The position numbers were made by a program, and so were the translations under genes. Positions 1 to 6,939 of a stretch of 14,543 bases of DNA are shown in pieces. The stretch is from RGIG5952 sp045603485 (lineage in GTDB: Bacteria; Verrucomicrobiota; Kiritimatiellia; RFP12; JAAYLN01): positions 1 to 14,543 of the forward strand of contig JAZUMF010000075.1 of NCBI GenBank assembly GCA_045603485.1, in the 5' to 3' direction. Under the pieces are notes generated by a model. It saw only the letters and a program-made list of their open reading frames with translations, did not search any database and was not told the origin of the DNA. The stretch's first letter is position 1, and each line of letters starts with the position of its first letter.

Positions 1-1
1 A

Positions 2-175
2 GCCATCATAGGCTCAAAAGACTTCGTCAACGCAGAGTTTGAAAAGCATCGCAGCCTCTTTAATCCGAAGCGAAAAACAGGCGCAAGAGGCATAGGCTTA
101 TGCAAAGAGTGGAATGGCCTAAGACTTTGCTCGGCAAGAGACCTCAAAAAGTCGCCGATAACCTTCAAGGCTTAA
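2..175 (+). CDS. REP-associated (IS200/Y1-like) transposase, C-terminal end only
   Basis: An open frame enters from the left edge and ends at TAA 173-175, giving 57 residues. It reads like the C-terminal tail of the REP-associated tyrosine transposases (RAYT, Y1_Tnp family) common in Verrucomicrobia and Kiritimatiellota: a GSKDFV segment, then an F-N-P-K-R-K-T-G-A-R stretch and a final S-A-R-D-L motif. The catalytic HUH histidines and tyrosine lie in the missing part, so activity cannot be judged. It uses several AGA, ATA and CTA codons that are rarer in the metabolic genes downstream. Family members move or maintain REP palindromes, and REP-like motifs do occur in the next intergenic region. 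The family call rests on remembered sequence patterns; it could be a decayed copy. Confidence 0.6.
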   Translation, partial: AIIGSKDFVNAEFEKHRSLFNPKRKTGARGIGLCKEWNGLRLCSARDLKKSPITFKA

Positions 176-225
176 AGAAAACTAGATAACAAATTAAAGT
201 CCCACCTGCGAGGCATCACCCCGCA

Positions 226-255
226 TTGGGGGATTGTGTAAAAATATCTCCCCAA
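226..255 (+). terminator. weak hairpin downstream of the transposase fragment
   Basis: TTGGGG at 226-231 can pair with CCCCAA at 250-255 across an 18-base loop. A run of T follows about 9 bases later (261-267). It lies about 50 bases after the transposase stop. It could be a poor intrinsic terminator or a remnant of the element's 3' end. The loop is large and the T run is displaced, so this is only a possibility. Confidence 0.25.
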
Positions 256-370
256 ACGCATATTTTTTGTAAAGATTCAGTGCTTTCATAGCCCAAAATA
301 AGAAAGAACCACAGTGAGTAAGCTAAAAGTGATATAAGCTGATGACATGGTTGCATGTAAGCCAATCAAA

Positions 371-505
371 TGCCTGTCCCTTTAGTAGAAATAGGGGGTG
401 TTTGGTTGATGATGAGAATATAGGACTGTCCCTAGAACTGTAAAATGTAGTAAAATGAAGTGGTTGAAAGGATATGTGTGTGAAATCTGATAAAGGACTG
501 TCCCC
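371..505 (+). repeat. REP-like ctgtccc motif cluster A (three copies)
   Basis: Three copies of a short near-palindromic motif lie in one orientation: gcctgtcccttt at 372-383, aggactgtccct at 422-433 and aggactgtcccc at 494-505. The core GGAC-T-GTCC is an imperfect palindrome, as expected of REP elements. Five related copies occur downstream of the next gene. Spacing is irregular (about 50 and 72 bases) and the sequence between copies differs, so this is neither a CRISPR nor a simple tandem repeat. The rest of 176-657 has no convincing gene or RNA; it is AT-rich with scattered gtaaaatg-like words. Confidence 0.6.
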
Positions 506-657
506 GCCATGACTTTAATGTCAGTTTTGTAAGGGTGCGTCATTTGCGGCATTAAAGTGATAAGTCGTGTTATTTCGTGAAAATATTGTATATCTGTAAT
601 ATTTTGAACAATAATATAAATATGTTATTTTTCGGGGGGAGCGGGCTTCAAAGCAAC

Positions 658-686
658 TTGACAAGTTTTTTTATGTAGTGTAGATT
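658..686 (+). promoter_or_regulatory. sigma70-type promoter of the BspA-like gene
   Basis: A perfect -35 TTGACA (658-663) is followed, after a 17-base spacer, by TAGATT (681-686), which matches TATAAT at four of six positions. Transcription would start near 692-694, about 50 bases before the ATG at 744. This is one of the best promoter matches in the window. Confidence 0.6.
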
Positions 687-690
687 ATTG

Positions 691-722
691 ATGTCAGATT
701 GCAAAAAAGACTGACATTTTTT
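691..722 (+). promoter_or_regulatory. terminator-like hairpin in the BspA leader
   Basis: ATGTCAG (691-697) and CTGACAT (711-717) form a perfect 7-bp inverted repeat with a 13-base A-rich loop, directly followed by a T run (717-722). It lies between the predicted promoter and the start codon. It may be an attenuator, a 5'-stabilising stem at the transcript end, an operator overlapping the start site, or the terminator of an unseen upstream transcript. The sequence does not decide between these. Confidence 0.45.
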
Positions 723-743
723 ATCAATTTATGGGGGTAAAGT

Positions 744-2396
744 ATGAGTATTTTGAAAAAGCCTTGCGAATTTGTTTTTTGCCTGATTGTGACTTTGTCT
801 GTTGTTCACATTTCTTTTGCTTCAATTCCTTGGGGGTATGATGGTGAAGCGGGGTTTTTAACCAATGATGTTTGGTCTTTTAAGGTTAGTCTCGCAGATG
901 ATTCTTTGACTTTGGTATCTGTTTCGGCAGGCTCCGGCGAGTTGGACCTGTCTGATGTGAAGGCTGATACCGGTTTTGCTGTTACAAAATTAGGACGGGA
1001 TATTTTTAAGAATAATGCATCAATTACAGGTATCAATGGCCCGGATATTATTTCAATCGGTAATTCTTCATTCTGGTCGGCAAGTGGGTTGATAACCGCA
1101 AGGTTTTCTCCTGAGCTGTCAACGATAGAGTATGGTGCTTTTAATAATTGCTCTAATCTTGAGACTTTTTACCCGACCTGCATTCCCAATGTGACGGGGC
1201 TTTCGGGTTGTATTTTAAACTGCAAAAAGCTTACGGGTGATTTTCATTTCCCGAATCTGGAAAAAATTACCGGCCGTTCAGCCTTTACCGGATGTGCGAT
1301 GACGAGTTTTCGTGCTCCCAAGCTTAAAGAGATTGGTACTTCTGAAACTTTTTCGGGATGTTCGTCGATTACCAATATTGAGGTATCCAGTGGAATAACG
1401 AAATTTCCCGCTAAATTCGCTTTAAAATGCTATAAACTCAGTAATTTTTCCCCATCGGTATTTCCAAATTGCACGAGTATTGGCGCAAACGCTTTTGCTT
1501 CATGCTCTCTTTTGACGAATAAATTTGAATTCCCCGTACTTGAAACAATTGGCAGCTCGGCTTTTTCGGGTAGCGGGATAAGGCATTTCAAGAGCCCTAA
1601 TTTACTCTCTATTCCCAATGATGCCTTTAACACTTGTGCAAATCTTGAGGGAGATTTATATTTTGATAGGGCTGACGCTATAGGTTATAGGGCTTTTCAA
1701 AAATGCACTAAGCTGACATCTGTTACCGCACCGTATGTCTCATGCGTCAGTACTCTTTCCTTTGACGGTTGCGGAGCAGTGACAAGTGCCGTATTTTCAG
1801 CTTCCTGCACTCAGGTCCATCATGGAGTTTTCAATGGCTGCGGAGCATTGAAAAATGTTTATCCGTTTCTTGCAGTAAAATTGAATGATGATTTTGGCTA
1901 TTGGCCGGGGGATAAGCGTTATCAGGGTAGTGTCTTTAACGGGTGTAAGAGTTTGAGTTCAGACCTCGTAATCGATAGTGATATCATAACGAATATTTGG
2001 CCTGCATCATTTGCCAATTGCAATGCGATTAGCAATATAACAATCCGCACGCCTCTTATTGATGTTATTTCACGGCAGGCATTTAAGAATATTGCAAGCG
2101 GTGCCAATATATGGTGGAAGGGAAAAAGAGCCCCTAAGTCTATTGCTTCAGAGGTCTTTTATCCTATGGGTGGCGCGACCGGGAATCGCATTCGAGTTTA
2201 TGTCAAGGGCGGTGAGGATTTGGACGGATGGCTTGCACTCTGTACTCGTACTGCTGATAATTTAACTGAAAGCGACCTTGCACGAGAGGATTATCCTCAT
2301 CGTGAACGACTTTTGGGTGTTATTGAATCTAATTCAAATTATGCCTGGGTTATTCGCTGGTCAGAGGGAGATCCGACCATTTTCGGTCTCAGATAA
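744..2396 (+). CDS. secreted BspA-type leucine-rich-repeat protein
   Basis: This 550-residue protein has a Sec signal peptide: basic K5-K6, a hydrophobic core to about residue 25, and likely cleavage after SFA at 26. From about residue 85 to 470 it carries roughly fourteen irregular repeats of the LRR_5 (BspA, TpLRR) type, recognised by recurring A-F-x-x-C-x-x-L cores such as AFNNCSNL, AFASCSLL, AFNTCANL and VFNGCGAL, often with IG before AF. Family members are surface or secreted adhesins, often of host-associated bacteria; the ligand here is unknown. The last 60 residues are not repeats, and I see no membrane anchor, LPXTG or PEP-CTERM signal. The start follows a G-rich ribosome site (GGGGG 733-737). 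The gene is visibly more AT-rich than the metabolic genes and is bracketed by REP-like motif clusters, which suggests a separately acquired cassette. Confidence 0.85.
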   Translation: MSILKKPCEFVFCLIVTLSVVHISFASIPWGYDGEAGFLTNDVWSFKVSLADDSLTLVSVSAGSGELDLSDVKADTGFAVTKLGRDIFKNNASITGINGPDIISIGNSSFWSASGLITARFSPELSTIEYGAFNNCSNLETFYPTCIPNVTGLSGCILNCKKLTGDFHFPNLEKITGRSAFTGCAMTSFRAPKLKEIGTSETFSGCSSITNIEVSSGITKFPAKFALKCYKLSNFSPSVFPNCTSIGANAFASCSLLTNKFEFPVLETIGSSAFSGSGIRHFKSPNLLSIPNDAFNTCANLEGDLYFDRADAIGYRAFQKCTKLTSVTAPYVSCVSTLSFDGCGAVTSAVFSASCTQVHHGVFNGCGALKNVYPFLAVKLNDDFGYWPGDKRYQGSVFNGCKSLSSDLVIDSDIITNIWPASFANCNAISNITIRTPLIDVISRQAFKNIASGANIWWKGKRAPKSIASEVFYPMGGATGNRIRVYVKGGEDLDGWLALCTRTADNLTESDLAREDYPHRERLLGVIESNSNYAWVIRWSEGDPTIFGLR

Positions 2397-2468
2397 GCAA
2401 CTTGTCATAAGATTATTCTGCTTAGTGTATTGAGGATGTGAGATATTTTTGCTTTCTGGACATAATAT

Positions 2469-2676
2469 GGGTCTGTCCCTTATGCGGAAAATGTAATAAA
2501 AAAAACGGTGGTGAGAGGTGAGGACTGTCCCTCGAGCGTGTATGTGAGCAAATTTGTGATAAGTGGCTGATGTGGGTCTGTCCCTCGAGTGGGAATATGT
2601 AGCATTTGGTGGGTTAGAGTGTAAAATGGTGCGAGTGTGGTAATGGCCTGTCCCGTTTGTTTGTATGCCTGTCCCT
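2469..2676 (+). repeat. REP-like ctgtccc motif cluster B (five copies)
   Basis: The gap between the BspA-like gene and nagB holds gggtctgtccct (2469-2480), aggactgtccct (2521-2532), gggtctgtccct (2574-2585, followed by cgag), ggcctgtccc (2645-2654) and gcctgtcccttt (2667-2678). All share ctgtccc in the same orientation as cluster A. The second and third copies also share the following tcgag. The other parts of 2397-2711 show no gene. The last two copies lie in an upstream in-frame extension of nagB that is not coding. Confidence 0.6.
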
Positions 2677-2711
2677 TTGTTTATTTCCTTTGTACTTTTG
2701 GCACAGTTTTG

Positions 2712-2740
2712 TTGATTTTGTCTTTATGCAGGTGTATTAT
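2712..2740 (+). promoter_or_regulatory. sigma70-type promoter of the nagB-nagA-GH20 operon
   Basis: TTGATT (2712-2717), a 17-base spacer and TATTAT (2735-2740) match the consensus at four and five of six positions. The start site would fall near 2747, leaving a very short leader that still contains the ribosome site GAGGTG (2748-2753). I see no clear NagC or GntR operator nearby. Confidence 0.5.
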
Positions 2741-2759
2741 AAGTAATGAGGTGAATGAG

Positions 2760-3536
2760 ATGCAAATTCAAAAGGTTGATGATTATCATGAGATGAGTGT
2801 TGTTGGGGCTGAGATTATTTATGAGGCGTTGGCAACGGCGATGAGGGAGGGGCGTCATTTTAATTTGGGCTTGGCTACCGGCAATACGATGATTGAGCTT
2901 TATCGTATTTTGGCTGAGCGGATAAATCGGGATTGCTTGGATTTGAGCGGGCTTGAGACTTGGAATCTTGATGAATACGCTATTGATGAGGGGAGAGCTG
3001 TTTCTCATGAGCATCCTCTTAGTTATTGGCGTTATATGCATGAGAAGTTTTTTGATTTGTTGAGCCCTGATTGTAAATTCAGTGAATCTCAGGCCCATTT
3101 TCCGAATCCGGCTAACCCTAGCGGTTTTGATGCGGCGCTTGCTTTGTCTGGAGGATTGGATTTGCAGCTTCTTGGCATTGGCTTTAATGGCCATATCGCT
3201 TTTAATGAGCCTGAATGCGAGTCTTCCATTTCGGTTGAGGATTTTGCCGCATTGCCAACGAGGGTTTTGCCTTTGACCGAGGAGACGATTCTTCAAAATA
3301 CTAAGGTTACTGCGGACGGTGACAGTTCGTTGGTTCCGCGTTTTGCCGCTACTATGGGTATGGCTCAGATTTTGGCTGCGAGGAGGGAGCTTTTGTTGGC
3401 ATGCTTCGCAGAGCAGGAGGAGCCTTTGCGGAGGATGATTGCCGGCGGCCGTGCAACTCCTGAGCTGCCTGCTTCATATCTGCTTTCTCATCGGGACTTT
3501 ACTCTAATTTACACGGGTGATAAGATTACGCTTTAA
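2760..3536 (+). CDS. nagB: glucosamine-6-phosphate deaminase
   Basis: NagB converts glucosamine-6-phosphate to fructose-6-phosphate and ammonia in the cytoplasm, the last step of GlcNAc catabolism. The 258-residue product is of normal family length. It shows the phosphate-binding GLATGNT stretch near residue 37, NLDEY with Asp71-Glu72, and the signature GFNGHIAFNEP with His145 and Glu150. Where E. coli NagB has Asp141 (NDGH), this protein has Asn143 (FNGH). I chose ATG 2760 because GAGGTG precedes it at the right distance and homology begins there; the frame stays open back to GTG 2637, but that stretch is made of intergenic repeats. nagA starts 5 bases after the stop. E. coli NagB is allosterically activated by GlcNAc-6-P; this cannot be judged here. 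Confidence 0.93.
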   Translation: MQIQKVDDYHEMSVVGAEIIYEALATAMREGRHFNLGLATGNTMIELYRILAERINRDCLDLSGLETWNLDEYAIDEGRAVSHEHPLSYWRYMHEKFFDLLSPDCKFSESQAHFPNPANPSGFDAALALSGGLDLQLLGIGFNGHIAFNEPECESSISVEDFAALPTRVLPLTEETILQNTKVTADGDSSLVPRFAATMGMAQILAARRELLLACFAEQEEPLRRMIAGGRATPELPASYLLSHRDFTLIYTGDKITL

Positions 3537-3541
3537 TTTTT

Positions 3542-4693
3542 ATGAGGACGGTTATTGTAAACTCGAGAGTTGTCTCTCCCGGATGTGATATTCCCGAGGG
3601 GACTATTGTAATTGAGAATGGTATTATTTCTTCTGTCGGGGTTGACGCGCCATTCTCTGGCGATGATTATGTTATTGACGGTCGCGGCTTGATTGCGGTT
3701 CCGGGTTTTATCGATATTCACTGCCACGGGCGCTCGAATTTTGATTTTTGTGATTGTTCTGAGGAGGCCTTTGCAACTATCGGCAGGAAGAAGCTTGAGG
3801 ACGGCGTGACCGGTTTTTTGGCTACATCTTTGAGTGTATCTGTCGATGATTTGGAGCGGTTCTGCCATTTGGCGGAGGCCTATAAGCGGAATAATAATGC
3901 GGAGGGCGCGTCGCTTTTGGGCGTTCACCTTGAGGGCCCGTTTTTTAATCCTAAATGTGCAGGGGCGCAAAATCAAGCATTTTTGATGGAGCCTGATATA
4001 TCTATTGTTGATAGGCTTAATGACATTTCCGCCGTTAAAAAGGTGTCGTTTTCACCTGAACTTCCCGGAGGTCTGGAATTTACTTCTTTATTGGCTGAAC
4101 GCGGGATTATGCCTTCTGGCGGTCATACGGAGGCCGATTATGAACGCTATACTTTGTGCCGCAAAGCGGGGATGAAGCATTTGACCCATTTTTGCAATGT
4201 TATGTCTCCTGTCCATCATTTGCGGTTCGGTATGGTGGGAGGAGGTTTGATGGACGATGATGTCTATGTTGAGATGATTTGTGACGGAGTGCATCTTTGC
4301 GACGAGATGATTCGGATGATTGCCAGGCTTAAAGGTGTCGGGCGTATGATGCTTATTACCGATGCTATGAGGGCCTCGGGGATGTCTGACGGCTATTATA
4401 GTTTGGGTGGGCTTGATGTTGTCGTTCGAGATGGTTGCGCTAGGCTTACGACCGGTGCTGTCGCAGGAAGTACTCTTCGCTATCATGATGGTTTGAAGCG
4501 TTTGCTGCGATTGACGGGGTTGCCTTTGTGTGAGGTAATCCGTACAACGAGTTTGAATCAAGCCGAGAGCTTGAAGCTTGGCAAGCGTGGTAAAATAGAA
4601 GCTGGATTTATTGCGGATATCGCATTATTAACTGATGACCTTGAGCCTCAAATGACAATTTGCGACGGCAAGGTGAAATGGAGAAAGGATTAA
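3542..4693 (+). CDS. nagA: N-acetylglucosamine-6-phosphate deacetylase
   Basis: NagA removes acetate from GlcNAc-6-P, giving the NagB substrate. The 383-residue product fits the amidohydrolase-fold NagA family. Visible residues include the H-x-H pair in DIHCHG (His60, His62), metal-ligand Glu131 in HLEGPFF, His195 in GGHTEAD, His216 in HLTHF and catalytic Asp274 in LITDAM. These fall almost exactly at the E. coli numbers (E131, H195, H216, D273). No Shine-Dalgarno is evident in the AT-rich gap (ttttt) before ATG 3542, so translation is probably coupled to nagB, 5 bases upstream. The GH20 gene follows after 2 bases. In other contexts NagA also serves peptidoglycan amino-sugar recycling. Confidence 0.95.
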   Translation: MRTVIVNSRVVSPGCDIPEGTIVIENGIISSVGVDAPFSGDDYVIDGRGLIAVPGFIDIHCHGRSNFDFCDCSEEAFATIGRKKLEDGVTGFLATSLSVSVDDLERFCHLAEAYKRNNNAEGASLLGVHLEGPFFNPKCAGAQNQAFLMEPDISIVDRLNDISAVKKVSFSPELPGGLEFTSLLAERGIMPSGGHTEADYERYTLCRKAGMKHLTHFCNVMSPVHHLRFGMVGGGLMDDDVYVEMICDGVHLCDEMIRMIARLKGVGRMMLITDAMRASGMSDGYYSLGGLDVVVRDGCARLTTGAVAGSTLRYHDGLKRLLRLTGLPLCEVIRTTSLNQAESLKLGKRGKIEAGFIADIALLTDDLEPQMTICDGKVKWRKD

Positions 4694-4695
4694 CA

Positions 4696-6213
4696 ATGAA
4701 TAGTTTTGAAGAACTTTGCAAGGGACCGTTCCCTGCTTTTGCCGGAAACGATAAAAATCCAAACGCTTTGGAGCTTACTCCTTTGCCAACTCCTGTTGAA
4801 TTCGCAAGCGATATGGATAACCCTGTTGCCTTTGATGCGTCTACGGTGGTCGCTCTTGATTGTTCTGATGCGTCGGCAGTGGAGTGGCTTCAGAAACATT
4901 TTTCGGAGTGGTACGGCGCGGACGCTCCTAAGGTTTGCTCAGCAAGTGTCGGGCTTGCACTTAAAGATAATGAAGAGGCATATTCGGTTCGGGCGGATTT
5001 TGATGGTGTGCGGATTGCCGCCCGTTCAATTGCAGGTGTGAGGTGGGCTGCATATTCTTTGCGTCAGCTTGCTATTGCAAAGCGCGGCACATTGAATACG
5101 AGCGGCAGGATATTGCCGATGCTTTATATTTCAGACGCTCCTCAGTTGGCTTTCCGTGCAGTGCATCTGTGCTGGTTCCCTGAGACGCGTCCGGAGCAGA
5201 TAGAGAGGGCTGTTCGCCTTGCCGCTCTTTGTAAGTTTAATTATGCGATTATTGAGCCTTGGGGTACCTACAAGAGCAAAAAGCATCCTTGGCATAATTG
5301 GTCAGACGCTTCTTTGACGGGTGATGAGGTGCGCCGTCTTGTCGCAATCGGTAAGGACCTCGGCATTACGCTTATTCCGCAGATAAACTGTTACGGCCAT
5401 GCCAGTTCGGCACGCAGTTGTTCTGTTAAGCATGTCACATTGGATTTTCATCCTGAGTATGAGCCGCTATTTGAGCCAGGCGGTTGGAATTGGTGTTTGT
5501 CGAATCCCGAGACTCAGCGTGTGCTTCGTGAGATGATTGCCGAGATGTATGAGGATTTTGGAAGACCGCCTTATTTCCATTTAGGTTGCGATGAGGCGCA
5601 GCCTCCTACCTGCCCGGAGTGCCGTAAGGTGCCTTACGGTAAGCTGGTGGCGGAACATATTACAAATCTTGCTGCCTTTGTGAAATCGCTTGGCGCTCAA
5701 TCGATGATTTGGCATGATATGCTTCTTGAGCGTGACGATCCTAGATGGAACGGCTTTGTCCGTTGCGGTTCAAAGGATACCGCCGAGCTTGTCGATATGC
5801 TTCCTAAGGATGTGATTATCTGTGATTGGCAGTATTCATACGGGAATAAGACTGAGGTGCGCGAGTATTGGCCGACAATTGAGTATTTCAGTAATAAGGG
5901 TTTCCCTGTCGCGGGCTGTCCATGGATGAATTACAACACTATGAGACCGATGGCCGATTTTATCAGCAAGGTTGGCGGCTTTGGTTTTATTGAGACGACT
6001 TGGCATTATCTCAAGGGCGATGACTGGGTAAATATGTACAGGTATGGGTCGTCTGCAGCATGGGGCTCTGAGGTGAAAAAGCTGCCTTTCTTTGATACCG
6101 TTTTTGCAAATGCGCTCCGCTATGTCGGCCATGATATGAAGGTCTCCGATTATCACGACACGGGGCATCTCACTCATCAGGTATCTCCAATTATCTCCAA
6201 TAATCTCCAATAA
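4696..6213 (+). CDS. GH20 beta-N-acetylhexosaminidase, cytoplasmic
   Basis: Family 20 enzymes release terminal beta-GlcNAc or GalNAc by substrate-assisted catalysis. The 505-residue product has an N-terminal GH20b-type alpha/beta domain (about residues 15-145) followed by the TIM barrel, beginning near the FRAVHLCWFPETR segment. The catalytic pair is Asp299-Glu300 in HLGCDEAQPP, and aromatic-rich segments follow (WHDM, CDWQYSYG, TTWHYL). I see no signal peptide, so it likely acts in the cytoplasm on imported short oligosaccharides or muropeptide sugars. The start at 4696 is preceded by AAAGGA (4684-4689); an upstream in-frame ATG at 4660 lies inside nagA and is unlikely. The last ten codons run through a threefold 10-base tandem repeat. 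The nagB-nagA context supports GlcNAc as product, though no GlcNAc kinase is present here. The exact substrate is not known. Confidence 0.87.
   Translation: MNSFEELCKGPFPAFAGNDKNPNALELTPLPTPVEFASDMDNPVAFDASTVVALDCSDASAVEWLQKHFSEWYGADAPKVCSASVGLALKDNEEAYSVRADFDGVRIAARSIAGVRWAAYSLRQLAIAKRGTLNTSGRILPMLYISDAPQLAFRAVHLCWFPETRPEQIERAVRLAALCKFNYAIIEPWGTYKSKKHPWHNWSDASLTGDEVRRLVAIGKDLGITLIPQINCYGHASSARSCSVKHVTLDFHPEYEPLFEPGGWNWCLSNPETQRVLREMIAEMYEDFGRPPYFHLGCDEAQPPTCPECRKVPYGKLVAEHITNLAAFVKSLGAQSMIWHDMLLERDDPRWNGFVRCGSKDTAELVDMLPKDVIICDWQYSYGNKTEVREYWPTIEYFSNKGFPVAGCPWMNYNTMRPMADFISKVGGFGFIETTWHYLKGDDWVNMYRYGSSAAWGSEVKKLPFFDTVFANALRYVGHDMKVSDYHDTGHLTHQVSPIISNNLQ
6182..6211 (+). repeat. 10-base tandem repeat at the 3' end of the GH20 gene
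   Basis: TATCTCCAAT (6182-6191) is repeated exactly at 6192-6201 and with one change (AATCTCCAAT) at 6202-6211. It encodes the final residues VSPIISNNLQ and ends at the stop codon. The unit is not a multiple of three, so gain or loss of a copy would shift the reading frame and change the C terminus. Confidence 0.85.
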
Positions 6214-6289
6214 TTTGTGGATAGCGTTTTTTGTGTTTTTTTGCGAATTAAACATTTGCATCTGAAGGCACTTTTTGAGAAAATATAAA

Positions 6290-6304
6290 GATGTATCATA
6301 CATC
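6290..6304 (+). promoter_or_regulatory. 15-bp perfect palindrome upstream of skp
   Basis: GATGTAT-C-ATACATC (6290-6304) is a perfect 7-bp inverted repeat around one base, followed immediately by the small palindrome GTTATAAC (6305-6312). It lies 15-30 bases upstream of the skp ribosome site. The size fits a dimeric repressor operator. The surrounding AT-rich stretch (6231-6300) probably holds the operon promoter, but I could not find a -35/-10 pair with good spacing. Confidence 0.45.
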
Positions 6305-6333
6305 GTTATAACATCTAAGAGGAGGAGTATCTA

Positions 6334-6939
6334 ATGTTTAATACTAAGTTTAGGGTTGTTTTTGCTGTTGCCGTTGCAGTGGCTTTTTCGGTCTTTGCTG
6401 AGACGAAGTTTGCAACAATCGACCTTGAGAAGATTGTAAAGCTTCATCCTAATACGGAGGCGGATAAGAAACTTTTGGAGAAGACTCTGCAGGAGTATAC
6501 ATCTCAGGCAGACGCCGCGGAGGCTGCCGCGCTTGCGGCTCGTAAGGCTCTTGAGGCTGCCGCAAACGAGGTCCGCAATCCTGCGCTTAGCGAGAAGGCC
6601 CGTAAGACTGCTGAAGCGGATGCTAAGGCAAAATACGAGGCCGCAAGGACTGCCGAGCAGACTCTTGTTGAGACTAAGCGTAATTTGCAGCGTCGCTTGA
6701 CGGAGCAGGAGGTTATGATGCTAAAGCGCACTATCGACGAGATAGAGGATGTTATTGCAAAGTATGCAAAGGAGAAGGGCCTTTCGGCTGTTGTTCCTAC
6801 GACTGGTGCTAAACTTGGCGTTACCCCTGCCTTTATTTGGTCTGATCCCGCTCTTGATATTACGGCGGATATCATGAAGATTATGAAGATTGAGGATAAG
6901 GTTGTCGAGGATAAGGCTAAGGCGGAGGCTAAGCAATAA
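6334..6939 (+). CDS. skp: periplasmic chaperone Skp/OmpH family
   Basis: Skp-family proteins escort unfolded outer-membrane proteins through the periplasm to the BAM complex. The 201-residue product has a clear Sec signal (hydrophobic VVFAVAVAVAFSVFA, cleavage after Ala22), then the family start motif K-F-A-T-I-D-L-E-K-I. A long Ala/Glu/Lys-rich helical region (about residues 45-140) matches the tentacle coiled coil, followed by the returning beta segment with GLSAVVP and AFIW. It is somewhat longer than E. coli Skp (161 residues) because of the long coil and a Lys/Glu/Ala tail. GGAGGAG (6320-6326) precedes the ATG. The stop overlaps the lpxD start by one base (TAATG), the classic skp-lpxD arrangement; bamA, usually upstream, is not here. 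Confidence 0.9.
   Translation: MFNTKFRVVFAVAVAVAFSVFAETKFATIDLEKIVKLHPNTEADKKLLEKTLQEYTSQADAAEAAALAARKALEAAANEVRNPALSEKARKTAEADAKAKYEAARTAEQTLVETKRNLQRRLTEQEVMMLKRTIDEIEDVIAKYAKEKGLSAVVPTTGAKLGVTPAFIWSDPALDITADIMKIMKIEDKVVEDKAKAEAKQ

Noticed and set aside
371..505. Possible CRISPR array from the repeated ctgtccc motif
   Set aside because: The repeats are only about 10 bases, imperfect and unevenly spaced, and no cas genes are present.
2394..2424. TAAGCA...TGCTTA stem overlapping the BspA stop codon as a terminator
   Set aside because: There are only 6 pairs around a 19-base loop and no T run follows.
2637..2759. Upstream extension of the nagB frame from GTG 2637, giving a hydrophobic Cys-rich leader
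   Set aside because: It is a translation of ctgtccc repeats and the promoter region. The ATG at 2760 has a proper ribosome site, and family homology starts there.
2724..3296. A 190-codon antisense frame across nagB
   Set aside because: It is a shadow of nagB on the opposite strand, with a composition explained by the sense codons and no ribosome site that I can see.
4660..4695. Earlier ATG for the GH20 gene, overlapping nagA
   Set aside because: The extra 12 residues are not part of the family. ATG 4696 is preceded by AAAGGA at 6 bases.
6274..6299. TTTGAG with TATCAT or TATAAA as the skp operon promoter
   Set aside because: The spacers (14, or 22 with TTGCAT) are outside the normal range, so I did not list a promoter there.
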